64,000 bases of DNA. It comes from Wyeomyia smithii. Its lineage: Eukaryota > Arthropoda > Insecta > Diptera > Culicidae. Positions 19,890 through 30,339 of the stretch are shown here, one piece after another. Below the pieces are notes generated by a model. The model saw only the letters and a program-made list of their open reading frames with translations, did no database searches and had not been told where the DNA came from. The position numbers were made by a program, and so were the translations under genes. The first letter of the stretch is position 1, and the number at the start of each line of letters is the position of its first letter. The stretch covers positions 24,748,506 through 24,812,505 of the forward strand of contig NC_073694.1 in NCBI RefSeq assembly GCF_029784165.1. The letters run 5' to 3'.

Positions 19890-20350
19890 AGGCGATCAAA
19901 AGTTCAAGGTAATTGACGGATTTGTGTACCTCGGTTCATTGGTAACGTCAAACAACAACCGCAGCAGAGAAATCCGCGGACGTGTTGTAACTGAAAGTCG
20001 TGCCTACTACGGACTCCACAAGCCGTTAAGGTCTGGCAAACGTCGCCCCCGTACCAAGTGCACCATGTACATGACGCTCAGAAGACCACGACCGGTAGTC
20101 CTCTACGGGCGTCGCTAAAGCTGGAAGGATACAATCGGCGGGATATGATGTAAGAATACCGGACGAGTCCCTCAAAAATCATGCTCGTGTCGAATCCGGT
20201 CGGTACAAGACGTGCAACGAGCTAGGTTATTGGACCATGTGGTTGGAGAAAGATTTCGGAAATGTAGAACGGACAAGAAACTGGAGACAAGCTACGATGG
20301 ACCGAGTGCGTTGGCGTAACATTGTGACACAGGGGAAATCCTGAAGGATG
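19890..20350 (+). pseudogene. LINE 3'-end fragment (RT C-terminal tail)
   Basis: FVYLGSLVTSNNNRSREIRG and RAYYGLHKPLRS, then a shifted RNWRQATMDRVRW, are the post-RT tail seen also in the LINE at 22800-26690. The preceding TCTGATTCATCAAGGACATCC recurs at 27687. Truncated at the 5' side. Confidence 0.78.
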
Positions 20351-20544
20351 TTTAACCAAGAAAGTAAGTTAGTAGGGTGATAACGTCGCCGTTCCAACAA
20401 TTAGAAGCCAAGCGCTGGTTTCCGAACTTTTTTCGTCTGGAAGTGGATGCCAGGTATTGTCCTCGAGAGAATCGGCAATGTCAACTACAACACTCTTCTG
20501 GATCATCAGGTTGACCAACGGAAAGCGTTTCAATCCCATCATAG

Positions 20545-21232
20545 GCATAGCCAGAGGAGGGCAGGGAGGGCCGTTGCCCCCCCCCCCTAGTTATTGTCAT
20601 TGGTGCAGAATTTTGTTTTCAATAACTCTAATAGCACAAAACGACATCTTTAGCCCATAGAAACATCTGTGTAAAGTATCAGCTACATTAAAAACAATTA
20701 ATTGGAATGCTTGCTCTATGTACCGGGCTAATCCGCCTGTATCAACTAGCTTGGAGTATTGGAACCAAGCTGTGACAATTCCTTACCTTGATTCTTTTGT
20801 AGCTTCTTTAGAAACACGGTTCGGTGAAGATAGTGCACCTGCCTACGCGTTGTCCTTGCTGCATCCCGCTAACGGAATACGCATGTCGTTGGAAGAGTTC
20901 AAGCGCAAAACCGAAGCTTTCGTAATTTTTTACAAAGTTGACAATTTTGTTGGAGAGGTGGAAGTCTGGTATCAACATTGCAACAGCATGAGAGCAGACC
21001 GTAAAAACTTGGAAGAGCTGGATCTCATAGACCTGCTTGCTGAAGCCCGTTCTTTCTTCCCTGCGACTGAGAAAGCAATTAAAATTGCACTTGCTCTACC
21101 CAGTACAACATGCACGATTGAACGCTCGTTCAGCACATTATGACGGATGAAAACTTGGTTGAGGTCAACAATGGTTGAACAGCGGTTGAGTGCTTTCTGC
21201 TTGCTGAGTGTACGTTTAGTGTAAATTAAATT
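20545..21232 (+). pseudogene. hAT-superfamily transposase C-terminal fragment
   Basis: About 140 codons ending ALPSTTCTIERSFSTL, the hAT dimerisation signature. A TGA at 21142 (where an Arg codon is expected) precedes RMKTWLRSTMVEQRLS, so one nonsense change splits the domain. A G/C-rich stretch with CAGAGGAGGG near 20551 may be one element end. The catalytic core upstream is absent. Confidence 0.82.
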
Positions 21233-21432
21233 ACAGTTTAGTTTAGTTAAGTGTTAATAAAAAAATGAAATTTTTCGTTAATCACTGATGTGTCCAAAGG
21301 TTTAAATGAACTTGAGAGTTTTTACCAAAGGACATCTATTTCTATTCGAGGTTGGACAAAGAATAATCAAATTTTCCGCTCTGATGTCAAGGACAACTTT
21401 TCACTGGTTGCCTTGTTGTAACATCTCACCCC

Positions 21433-22622
21433 TTAAAACAGCCAGTAACCTTGAAATCTAAAAAGCAGCGAAATGAACCGTCTAGGTCGATCAGGGATTT
21501 CTGGCTCTTCATCGTCTGACTGCTCAGGAACATTTTCTTCATTGTCTAGTAACTGTTCAGCAGTATCGAGGAGTTGTTGTTCTCCAGCCAAGAGTTGTGG
21601 TGGAGCTTCTAATGGTGGCGGAGGAAGTTCTTGAACTTCTTCATGTTCAGCTGGTGGATCTTTAGAAGCAGGAGCCTTCAGAATATCTGCATCGTTTGAT
21701 TCGTTTTCTTCGAACAGGTACAGTATCCTTCCTTGTGGCCAATGCGGTTGCAGTCCTTGCAAAGATGGTTGTTGAAAGAGCAGTCCTTCACAAAATGCAT
21801 TTGACCGCATTGCCAACATGGTGTCTTCAGTTTCTTACCTTCTTGCTTCGAAGAATTTCGCTGATACGGTGCACACTTCCTATCTTTGACAGCGTGAACT
21901 GTAGATTTAGATCCGCTGCTTTGTTGCTCGACGTTAATACTCATCAATTACGATTGGGGAGTAATTGGTGATTCAGGCTTTCCATTCTCTAGCATGGAAA
22001 GTAGGCTTGCCAGGACATCCGCATATTTTGTGGCTTTCATTCCGCTGATGAAAATAAGGCACTTGAATTGGTCCGGTGTTAGGTTTTGGAACTGAAAATC
22101 TTTACAGGCTCGGTTTACGTTGCCACCGTAGCGGAATATATCTTCAGATTCGCATTTCACTAACTGCAGACACAGGAACCGCTTCTGGAACGTTGACGTT
22201 TGATGCCCGAAGATTTTATTGAGAATCTTGACTGTGTCACCAAACTTCACGTCCAAAGGAAGCTTCGACAGGATGTAGTTAAGATAGCGGCTATGCGAAT
22301 GGGTGTCCAGGTTCCGGAGAAGTAGACGTACCTTCGCCGCATCATTCAGCTGGACTGCATCGTTCTCGAAGAGGTCCTGGTGGCGGATAAACTAGCGTTC
22401 GAACGTAACTCCGTTTTCTTCGTCGAAGACAAGCTCGGTGATGTTCGATGAGAGGGACTCCAAAATCTGCTCCGGGGCATGATACTAAGGCTGCTGCTGC
22501 TGGGCCGCCATCTGCTTTACGAGTTGGGCCATCTCGGGAATCATATCTTGAATCTTGGTTGCGGCTGCTGATCAACTCTATCTTCTGCCATGTTCGTGGA
22601 TTTTTGAGATCCTCGTCGCCAA
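21433..22622 (-). pseudogene. Ty3/gypsy Gag, internally deleted element
   Basis: Minus strand. Gag runs from about 22595 to 21690: an N-terminal region with several breaks, then VKFGDTVKILNKIFG..., and two zinc knuckles, CWQCGQMHFVKDC and CKDCNRIGHKEGYC (the second is CX2CX4HX4C). In a different frame it passes into an acidic/proline-rich tail ending EPEIPDRPRRFISLL at 21450, typical of the very end of a gypsy polyprotein. Protease, RT and integrase are therefore missing by internal deletion. TTTGGCGACGAGG just upstream of Gag (minus strand, near 22615) resembles a primer-binding site. Confidence 0.75.
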
Positions 22623-23100
22623 ATGGTGAGTCGACAACTTGGAAGGAGCGTCAAACTTAGCTCCGGTCCTCACATGTTCTTATCTCACACCTCCACGAGT
22701 CATATGATACAATAGACTACCAGTTAAAACATGGACACAACTGGTTGGCGTTGCCTGGGCAATGTTGTCATCCGACAATAGCTAAGTGAGAAGGTGCGAC
22801 GCGATCGTTGGCGCGGTAACCATATCTCGGCGGTAGAGGAAATGCTTCGCCAACCCGAGCGTCTGTCCACCAAGATGGTGCGGCTCAAAACAGCGTCTGA
22901 TCTCCATGTAAGGAGCGGCTGATCAACGTCCTGGTGCCAGCGCGGGACTCTAATCAGAGCTGACACGATGGCCCTCCGGCGAGACAGGGGGTTGGGGAAG
23001 GCCCAACAAGTCGCCCCGAAAAACATCAAATGTTGCAAATATCGAAAAAGTTAATACGGACCGGAACAATCGGCACAGACCTAGGCGACGAAATAAGGAC

Positions 23101-24311
23101 CACGATTGGAAACTCGGTACATGGAACTGTAGATCGTTAGGTTTTCACGGCTGCGACAGGATCATATATGATGAACTAAATCCACGCAACTTCGAAATCG
23201 TAGCACTGCAGGAACTTTGCTGGTCGGGACAGAAGGTATGGAAAAGCAGACATCGAGAGGCTACCTTTTATCAGAGCTGTGGCACTACCAACGAGCTTGA
23301 GACGGGCTTTATAGTGCTGGGTAGGATGCGCCAACGCGTGATCAGTGCGAGGATGTGTAAGTTGAGAAGTAAGGGCCGGTTCTTCAACTACAGCATCATC
23401 AACGTGCACTGCCCACACGAAGTAAGAGCCGACGATGAGAAAGAAGCGTTCTATGCGCAGCTGGAGCAGGTGTATGATAGCTGTCCGCAACGGGACGTTA
23501 AGATCGTCATCGGTGATATGAACGCTCAGATAGGACGGGAGGCAATGTACAGACCGGTGATAGGGCCGAATAGCCTGCACGCCGCATCAAATGATAACGG
23601 CCAACGATGTGTGAACTTTGCAGCCTCCCGCGGTATGGTAGTCAGAAGTACCTTCTTCCCCCGCAAAGACATCCACAAAGCCACCTGGAGATCACCTGAC
23701 TTACAAGTGGAGAACCAAATCGACCACGTTCTAATCGATGGTAAATTCTTCTCCGACGTCATCAACGTTCGCACTTACCGCAGTGCGAATATTGATTCGG
23801 ACCATTATCTTGTTGCAGTATGCATGCGCTCAAAACTTTCGACGGTGCGAAACACGCGTCAAAGTCGCCCACCGCGACCAAACATCGGGCAACTACGGGA
23901 CGCCGAGGTTGCACGGGAGTACGCGCAGCAGCTGGAAGCAGCTATACCAACGGAAGAGCAGCTTGGCGCAGCTACTCTTGAAGATGGCTGGAGGGTTATT
24001 CGATCAGCCATAGGTAGTACTGCTGTAGCGGCGCTTGGTACTATGGCTCCGAACAGGAGAAACGACTGGTTTGACGACGAGTGCAAACAGTTGGTGGGAG
24101 AGAAGAATGCAGCACGAGCGAGAATGCTGCAACACCAAACGAGGGCGAACGTGGAGCGCTACCGACGCGCACGGAACAGGCAAAACTCGGTCTTACGGAA
24201 GAAGAAGCGCCAGAAGGAAGATCGAGATCGCGAGGCGATGGAGGAACTGTACCGTGCGAATGACACACGAAAGTTCTACGAGAAGCTGAACTGTTCCCGC
24301 AAAGGCTATGT
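23101..24311 (+). pseudogene. LINE endonuclease (APE/EEP type) domain
   Basis: Begins with KLGTWNCRSLG (TWN active-site motif), followed by IVALQELCW, IVIGDMNAQIG (GDxN motif) and ATWRSPD, NQIDHVLID and SDHYLVAVCM, in the order of AP-like endonucleases that nick target DNA for LINE insertion. The domain is open in one frame. Its downstream arginine/lysine-rich linker ends near 24311 where the frame runs into the RT in another frame. Confidence 0.88.
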
Positions 24312-25321
24312 GCCACAAGCCGACGGTAGTACCGGAGGAGTGGATGAAGGGTACAGTGTGCCCCATCTACAAAAAAGGCGACAAGTTGGATTGCTGCAAC
24401 TACCGCGCAATCACGTTGCTGAACGCCGCCTACAAGGTACTCTCTCAAATTCTGTGCCGTCGACTATCACCGTTTGCAAGGGTATTCGTGGGGCAATACC
24501 AAGCGGGATTTATGGGTGCCCGCGCCACCACGGACCAAATATTCGCGGTACGGCAGGTCCTACAGAAGTGCCGTGAGTATAACGTGCCCACACATCACTT
24601 GTTCATCGATTTCAAATTGGCATACGACACAATCGTTCGAGACCAGCTATGGCAGATTATGCACGATTACGGCTTTCCGGATAAACTGACACGGTTGGTC
24701 AAGTCGACGATGTATCGGGTGATGTGCGTAGTTCGAGTTTCGGGGACACTCTCGAGTCCCTTCAAATCTCGAAGAGGGTTACGGCAAGGTGATGGATTAT
24801 CGTGCTTGCTATTCAACATCGCTTGCTATTCAACAGGGCTGGTATCGACACGAGTGGCACGATCGTTAGAAGGTCTGTTCAGCTCTTTGGCTTCGCCGAT
24901 GACATTGATATTGTAGCACGAACCCTTGAAAAGATGACGGAGACGTACATCTTACTGAAGGCTGAAGCCGGACGCATTGGACTGGCCATAAACGCATCGA
25001 AGACCAAGTACATGAGAGGAAGAGGTTCCAGAGAAGACAGTGTCAACCTCCCGCCACGAATTCATATTAGCGGTGATGAAATCGAGGTGGTAGACGAGTT
25101 CGTGTACCTGGGCTCACTGGTGACTGCTGACAACGACACCAGCAGAGAAATTCGTCGACGCCTTATGGCAGGAAATCGTGCCTACTTTGGACTCCGGAGG
25201 ACGCTCCGCTCGAATAAAATCCGCCGCCGCACGAAGTTAACCATCTACAAAACACTGATCAGACCGGCAGTCCTCTACGGCCACGAAACCTGGACTATGC
25301 TCGTGGAGGACCAACGCGCCC
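24311..25321 (+). pseudogene. LINE reverse transcriptase, frameshifted
   Basis: VPEEWMKGTVCPIYKKGDK, then NYRAITLLNAAYKVLS, FIDFKLAYDTI (motif A; the usual second Asp region is altered), RRGLRQGDGLSCLLFNI (motif B), a frame change near 24810, FADDIDIVART (FADD catalytic box) and VYLGSLVTADN in the tail. The reading stops at the insertion at 25322. Confidence 0.88.
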
Positions 25322-26286
25322 CACAGTGCGTTGAATGTAGTGGGGCAAAAATCAAAACAGCCATTCTAGTATGTTTTTTCTATTGGTGTGACACGGAAAA
25401 TGTTTAGTACCGATGAGAGCTACTATTTGCATAATTGACGAATGTCGAATTCATAATCGCAAATATGTCTCAAACGCCATTTTTTTGTACAAAAGCGTAA
25501 AATGATAATTTTTCAAGAATATTATCCATTTATTATTATAGCGATGAAAAAGTGACCTTAACGCCATAAAAATTAGTTTTTACTATTATTTTTATTTAAT
25601 TTACTTTCAATTATTTTTATATATGATTTACTGTTGCAAAAAATTTAGACATCATTAATCCAGGCATTTTTGATGTGTTTTACACATAAATTACGTGTTA
25701 TACATAAAAATAAGGGACAGATGTACGATAAATTGCTCACTCTTGGTTCCAGAGGTATCATTCGAAAATGCGAATTCCGGTTGAAAGAGCAAACTTGAGC
25801 AATGGCTATCGCTTCCAAAGTTTGAAGGATATTCCAAATAAGTGGAAAAAGTGAAATTCAGAGAAGTACTTTTGGGTACTTTTTTTGACGATCGATTTTA
25901 AATCGAAAGTATCTTTTTTCTCTTATCACAAAGAAGCACCACCAAGAAGCCTTTAACTTCCACATGCGCTACGTTATGTCTCAATAGTTACATTTGAAAT
26001 GTAGTAGTTACATACCTCTACCGTTGCTTTGGTTTTAACTTGAAAAGATATAGAGTTTACTGAAAAATTAATTTGGAAACTGAGATATTTTTTTTAAAAT
26101 AACGTGTCACTTGAATAGTTGAAACCACTTCACAGTAGATGCGTTGCATAATCGTATGGGTGGACTTACGAGGTTAATAATATCATTACAGTGTGTCTCA
26201 AACATGTATAAAACATATCAGCATATAGAATTGGTTCAATAAGAAATCCACTTTTTTGATTTTTGTCTATGGAACGTTGCACTGTG
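25322..26286. mobile_element. Transib-like non-autonomous DNA transposon, 965 bp, inside the LINE
   Basis: Both ends read CACAGTGC inward. This includes CACAGTG, identical to the RAG recombination-signal heptamer and fitting the CACWRTG start of Transib elements. Further in, both ends carry CAAAAATCAAAA, 13-18 bases beyond the heptamer, resembling an A-rich nonamer. The flanks are duplicated as CGCCC (25317-25321 and 26287-26291), a 5-bp GC-rich duplication as expected for Transib. Removing the element plus one CGCCC restores the LINE frame without a gap. The interior is AT-rich with no transposase. Confidence 0.8.
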
Positions 26287-26690
26287 CGCCCTTGGGGTTT
26301 TCGAACGAAAGGTGTTGCGTACCATCTGTGGTGGAGTGTAGATGGAAGATGGATCATGGCGGAGGCGGATGAACCACGAGTTCCATCAGCTGCTGAGAGA
26401 ACCACTCATCGCTCAAACGGCGAAAATCGGGAGACTACGGTGAGCTGGGCATGTCGTTAGGATGTCGGACGACAACCCGGTGAAAATGGTTCTTGATAAC
26501 AACCCGACAGGAACAATGCGACGGGGCGCGCAGCGAGCAAGGTGGCTCGATCAAGTGGAAGACGACCTGCGGGGCCTCCGCAGACGACATGGCTGGCGAG
26601 CTGCAGCCATGGACCGAGTTGAATGGAGACGACTTCTTCGAACAGCAAGGGACACTTCGGCCTAGAGCTGACTGGTAAGGTAAGGTCGTC
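26287..26690 (+). pseudogene. LINE tail after the insertion
   Basis: Reads GVFERKVLRTICGGV straight on from the frame before the insertion, then in other frames MNHEFHQLLREPLIAQTAKI, MSDDNPVKMVLDN and RWLDQVEDDLRGL. These are the usual C-terminal tail of this LINE group. Confidence 0.82.
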
Positions 26691-27105
26691 GCCAAAATGA
26701 TACCATTTTTTTACTTCTAAATTTTGAAGAGCTTGATGCATGCTGCAGCAGTATTGCTAGTAAAATTCAATAGCGAGCCGTTCGTCAGACATTCAATCAG
26801 TTTGGGGTGAATAACTTTTTCTACTAGCATCGTAGCGCCTTACAGTCTTCAGAGGGGTTTTTCCCAGGAAAATTTCCTACAAATAACATGTATAGATATA
26901 TTTTTAGGAGCCAACTGGACATCTCTAGAGAATAAGTTTCGAAAAAGTGGATTTTCCCATATAAAATCGTATGGAAACTTTAAAAATCGGACTATATTTT
27001 ATAGTTCCACCGATCGATCTGAAAAGTTACACGGTTGTTATAGGACCCATAAGGAACACGAAAAGTGCATGGGAGCTGGAATTTATTTTTTGTCCCACTC
27101 TAGTG
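26691..27105. other. Unassigned repeat-like segment between two LINE fragments
   Basis: Lies between a plus-strand LINE 3' end and a minus-strand LINE fragment. Its right edge, read on the minus strand, is CACTAGAGTGGGACAAAAA, slightly like the inner part of the Transib-like left end. No left counterpart is clear. Confidence 0.4.
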
Positions 27106-27690
27106 GTCATGTTCTCCGAGGCAGCGAAGTCTATGATTCCAAGGCATTTTTCGTGAGCCGGTTAGCGCTGAATTTTCCAATAACCGTCTTGAATTCCTTC
27201 TTCTGCCCAATCTGAGCGTTGAGATCTCCGATAAAGCTTTTGACGTCATGTTTTGGGATGTACCGATATGCGTTTCCTGCATACCTCATGCAGTGCTATA
27301 ATGTCGAACTTGTGGACCCTTAATAAGTCGGAAAGAATGTGGGTACTTCCTTACAAATTAAGGAACTTTTAGTTCCATAATCCGAATTTCCGTAGTCTGA
27401 TTCGGTTACCTAGGTCTAAGCCGATTGTTCCGGTCAGTATTATAATTATTTATATCCTGTATTGAATGTTTTTTTCGGCTGGCTTGTAACGCCTGAACCC
27501 ACCCCTAGTCTCACCGGAGGACCATCGAGATAGCACTGTTTAGAGTGCCAGCACTAGGACGTTGATCAGCCACCCCTAACATGGAGATCAGACGCTGTTT
27601 TGAGTCGCACCATCTTGGTGAACAAACGCTCGGATTGGAGAAGCTTTTTTTTCTACCGCCGAGATGTGGTTTACACGCCAATGATCTGAT
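27106..27690 (-). pseudogene. LINE 5' region and endonuclease start, inverted fragment
   Basis: Minus strand: 27520-27665 matches the 5' region of the LINE at 22810-22980, 27420-27450 matches 23058-23085, and FIGDLNAQIGQKKEF with a KFSANRLT-type continuation near 27170-27230 is the endonuclease GDxN region. Frameshifts are present. It is a second copy in the opposite orientation. Confidence 0.72.
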
Positions 27691-29100
27691 TCATCAAGGA
27701 CATCCCAAAATCAAGCGACCAGAAGCATGATTGATGATGATTGATGACGAACCGACAACGACATTGATGACTATGTTCGGAGCTATTTGGGCTATATCGT
27801 GCTACGAAGTCTTCTCCACAAGCGAACCCACAGCTCTGAACGACTGCTGATGGTCCATGACAAAATCTTCAATTGAATTTAGGTTGGCTTGGGTTCGCTG
27901 GGTTTGATACTACAATCTGTTCGTTGTAGACTTCATTACGAAATGGGCAGAACTTCTGCGTACAAAATTTACGACAAGCTCAAATACACTCGGTTTCCTC
28001 CAAAAACGAATGACTAAAATAAAAAAAACGTATTGTCTCGGATGCTATAGCCAAGCTGGCAGCCCCATTACAAGACTTAGTAGCGTGAAGTGAATATAAC
28101 TCGAAACATGAAATAACCAACGAGCTGGGAATGGGTTTTTGTGTGATAGGCAGGACATAGGATCGCGTGATCAACTGGAAGGTGATCAACGAGAGGATGA
28201 GTTCACAGCATCATCAACGTCCATTGCCCGCCCTCTTTGGAGTGAGAATATCGACTTAAACCACCACTCAGTAGCGCTTCAAACTATCCACGGTGTTTCA
28301 CACGCGACCCGTTACACAACCCGTAGGCTGCCGAGAATAACGCGCGCCAACATGAAGCAATATCTTCCACAGAGGAACTATGTGCTTCAACTCTCGACAA
28401 TGGATAAGGCAAGCTACGCATGGCCATCGGAGGCCCCAACCTAGATAACCGCAAGCGATAGAGAGAGAAAAGAGCTCGAGGTGGTCGATTGGTGGAAGCA
28501 GTTCTTCGATGAGCAGCTCAATAGCGGAGCAACGAAAGAAGGCGGATAAGAAGTGGAGTTTGGAGTGCATACAAACGATAGCATTGTCCCAGTTCTCAAT
28601 GTCCTAGAGGTCGAACGGAAATTTGGGTCGCTAAAGACCAATAGAGCCACTGACAAGGACAGACTAGTTACAGATTAACAGACACTAGCAACGGCACTCT
28701 ACTAGGGGAGAATCTCTATGAAACGACACTTTACTAGGAGAGAACCTCTATGAAACCGAAATTATGGACGGCGATGAACTCGAAGTGGCAGATGAGTGCA
28801 TACACCGACAATAACACAAATGAGAAAATCTAACAACGCATTCAAGGTAGAAATCAGGGCAACTTTGCCCTTTGCAGAACGGTCCGATCCAGGAGCATAC
28901 ACTGCCGCACGAAACTGACGATGCACAAACCCCTAATTAGACCTGTAGTTCTCTATAAACTTAAATCTGTGACGCTGCTCACGGAGAGCATACGTGCACT
29001 AGCCGTATTTGAACAGAAACCGTTTCGAACAATATTATATGGAGTACAAACCGAAAGCGGGGAGTGGCACTGGTGTATAAATCATAACATCGGCCTTGTT
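27691..29100 (+). pseudogene. Very decayed LINE fragments
   Basis: Scattered pieces on the plus strand: ELGMGFCVIGR near 28120 (endonuclease region), then a stretch parallel to the linker at 28250-28440, DGDELEVADECIH near 28770, and HKPLIRPVVLYKLKS with ALAVFEQKPFRTIL near 28925-29040, which match the RT tail. Frames change often; no part is functional. Confidence 0.65.
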
Positions 29101-30339
29101 TCCTGAAGCTGCCGTGAATGAAAGTGGCGTTAGTCTCATCTATGTTTTAGAAGGTTTGTTCACACAGAAGTGCAAGCATGATTAACGAAGCATAATATAT
29201 GTTGTAAAGAGTTATGCGCTCGAATCAATTCAATCAATCATGTAAAAAAAAGGTCAGCTTAGCTTTGTAAATGTTCAAAAGTAGCGTTGATATTTTATCT
29301 CATTTAAACATCGTTGAGATGTTTATCATTAAATCATCGCGCGATGTCAGCTGCCTGCAAGAAACACCGCCGTTCGAAATCGGCAAGAATAAACGTTGTG
29401 TACATTCTATAATAATGCAACGCGTTCATTTTTTGTTTCATCAAGCAAAGCACTCGCACGTTATGTGCAATAAATACATCACTCGAAAACAACACATAAA
29501 AACACTGCCGCTGAACACCGATTACTGTATGCACGTATGAACACTGCTTTTTTTCGTGTTTCGATGAATCAGCTGTCAAATTGCATGTAAAATTGAATTG
29601 ATTCAGTGATCCAGCTAATGCTGGCTTCACTTATGTTGTACTTAAACGTCAGTGATGCCACCGGGTTGATAAATCACGAGATGCAGGCACTACTTGGAGA
29701 GATTCCCATTTTCTTTTTTCTTTTTGAATATAATGAATGGAAATCATCTTCTTGCATTCAAGAAAACCGATGCCATGAACTGACCAGTGAAAAGAACTGT
29801 CTTCGCTTTCTTCGGTGCTCGCTTCTTTATTCTCTAATTATCGCTTACTACGATTTACGCATCGAACTGGACGTTCCTTCTAGCATTTTCAGCTGAAATA
29901 TGTAGATTCTTGCCCTAAATTCCCCCATAAAAATCCGGTAACTACACACAAAAAACAAATATGACAGGAACTGTGATACTCTTACGCCCTTTAACAGCGA
30001 CAGCAAGAGGGCAAACAAATGACAACTCTCGTTGATCATATTTTCTTCTAATATTTCGTATGAAAGTATTTTCTTTATTTTCTTTTTTTTCTTTCATTCT
30101 GTCTGTCTCCAAGGAAAATACACGAGATTTCTTCTGGGTTTTTACGTCGCACTTTTTTCTTATATCTCTTCTGCTGCGGAGTCGCTGGTAAACGCAGCCA
30201 AACTGTGAGTTGAGTTGAGTTGTCAGTGTAAGTGTGGGTGTTTGTGTGAATGAAAGATGGTCAGTTCGGTGTGTTTGTATGCTTGAGATGAGATGTTCGC
30301 AGTTTCTCATACATACTTTCCACAGGCACCACAACCACT
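29101..30339. other. Unassigned sequence, no gene supported
   Basis: Short near-inverted motifs (AATCAATTCAATCAATC at 29223, TTGAATTGATTCAGTG at 29593) may mark ends of a small element. From about 29950 the sequence gains GT/TG simple repeats and merges into the MEX3 downstream region. Confidence 0.35.

Larger units (their letters stand above)
22740..26690 (+). mobile_element. Non-LTR (LINE) retrotransposon, deleted and split by a DNA transposon
   Basis: One element on the plus strand: 5' region 22740-23090, endonuclease 23101-24311, RT 24311-25321, a foreign 965-bp insertion 25322-26286, then the tail 26287-26690. The 3' edge carries a short GTAAG repeat. Endonuclease and RT are fused by an internal deletion near 24320. 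I do not assign a clade with confidence (RTE-like or Jockey-superfamily are both possible). Confidence 0.85.

Noticed and set aside
29942..30334. 130-codon minus-strand open frame
   Set aside because: Lies at the far end of the presumed MEX3 3' region, has no domain and is rich in Lys/Thr from A-rich sequence.
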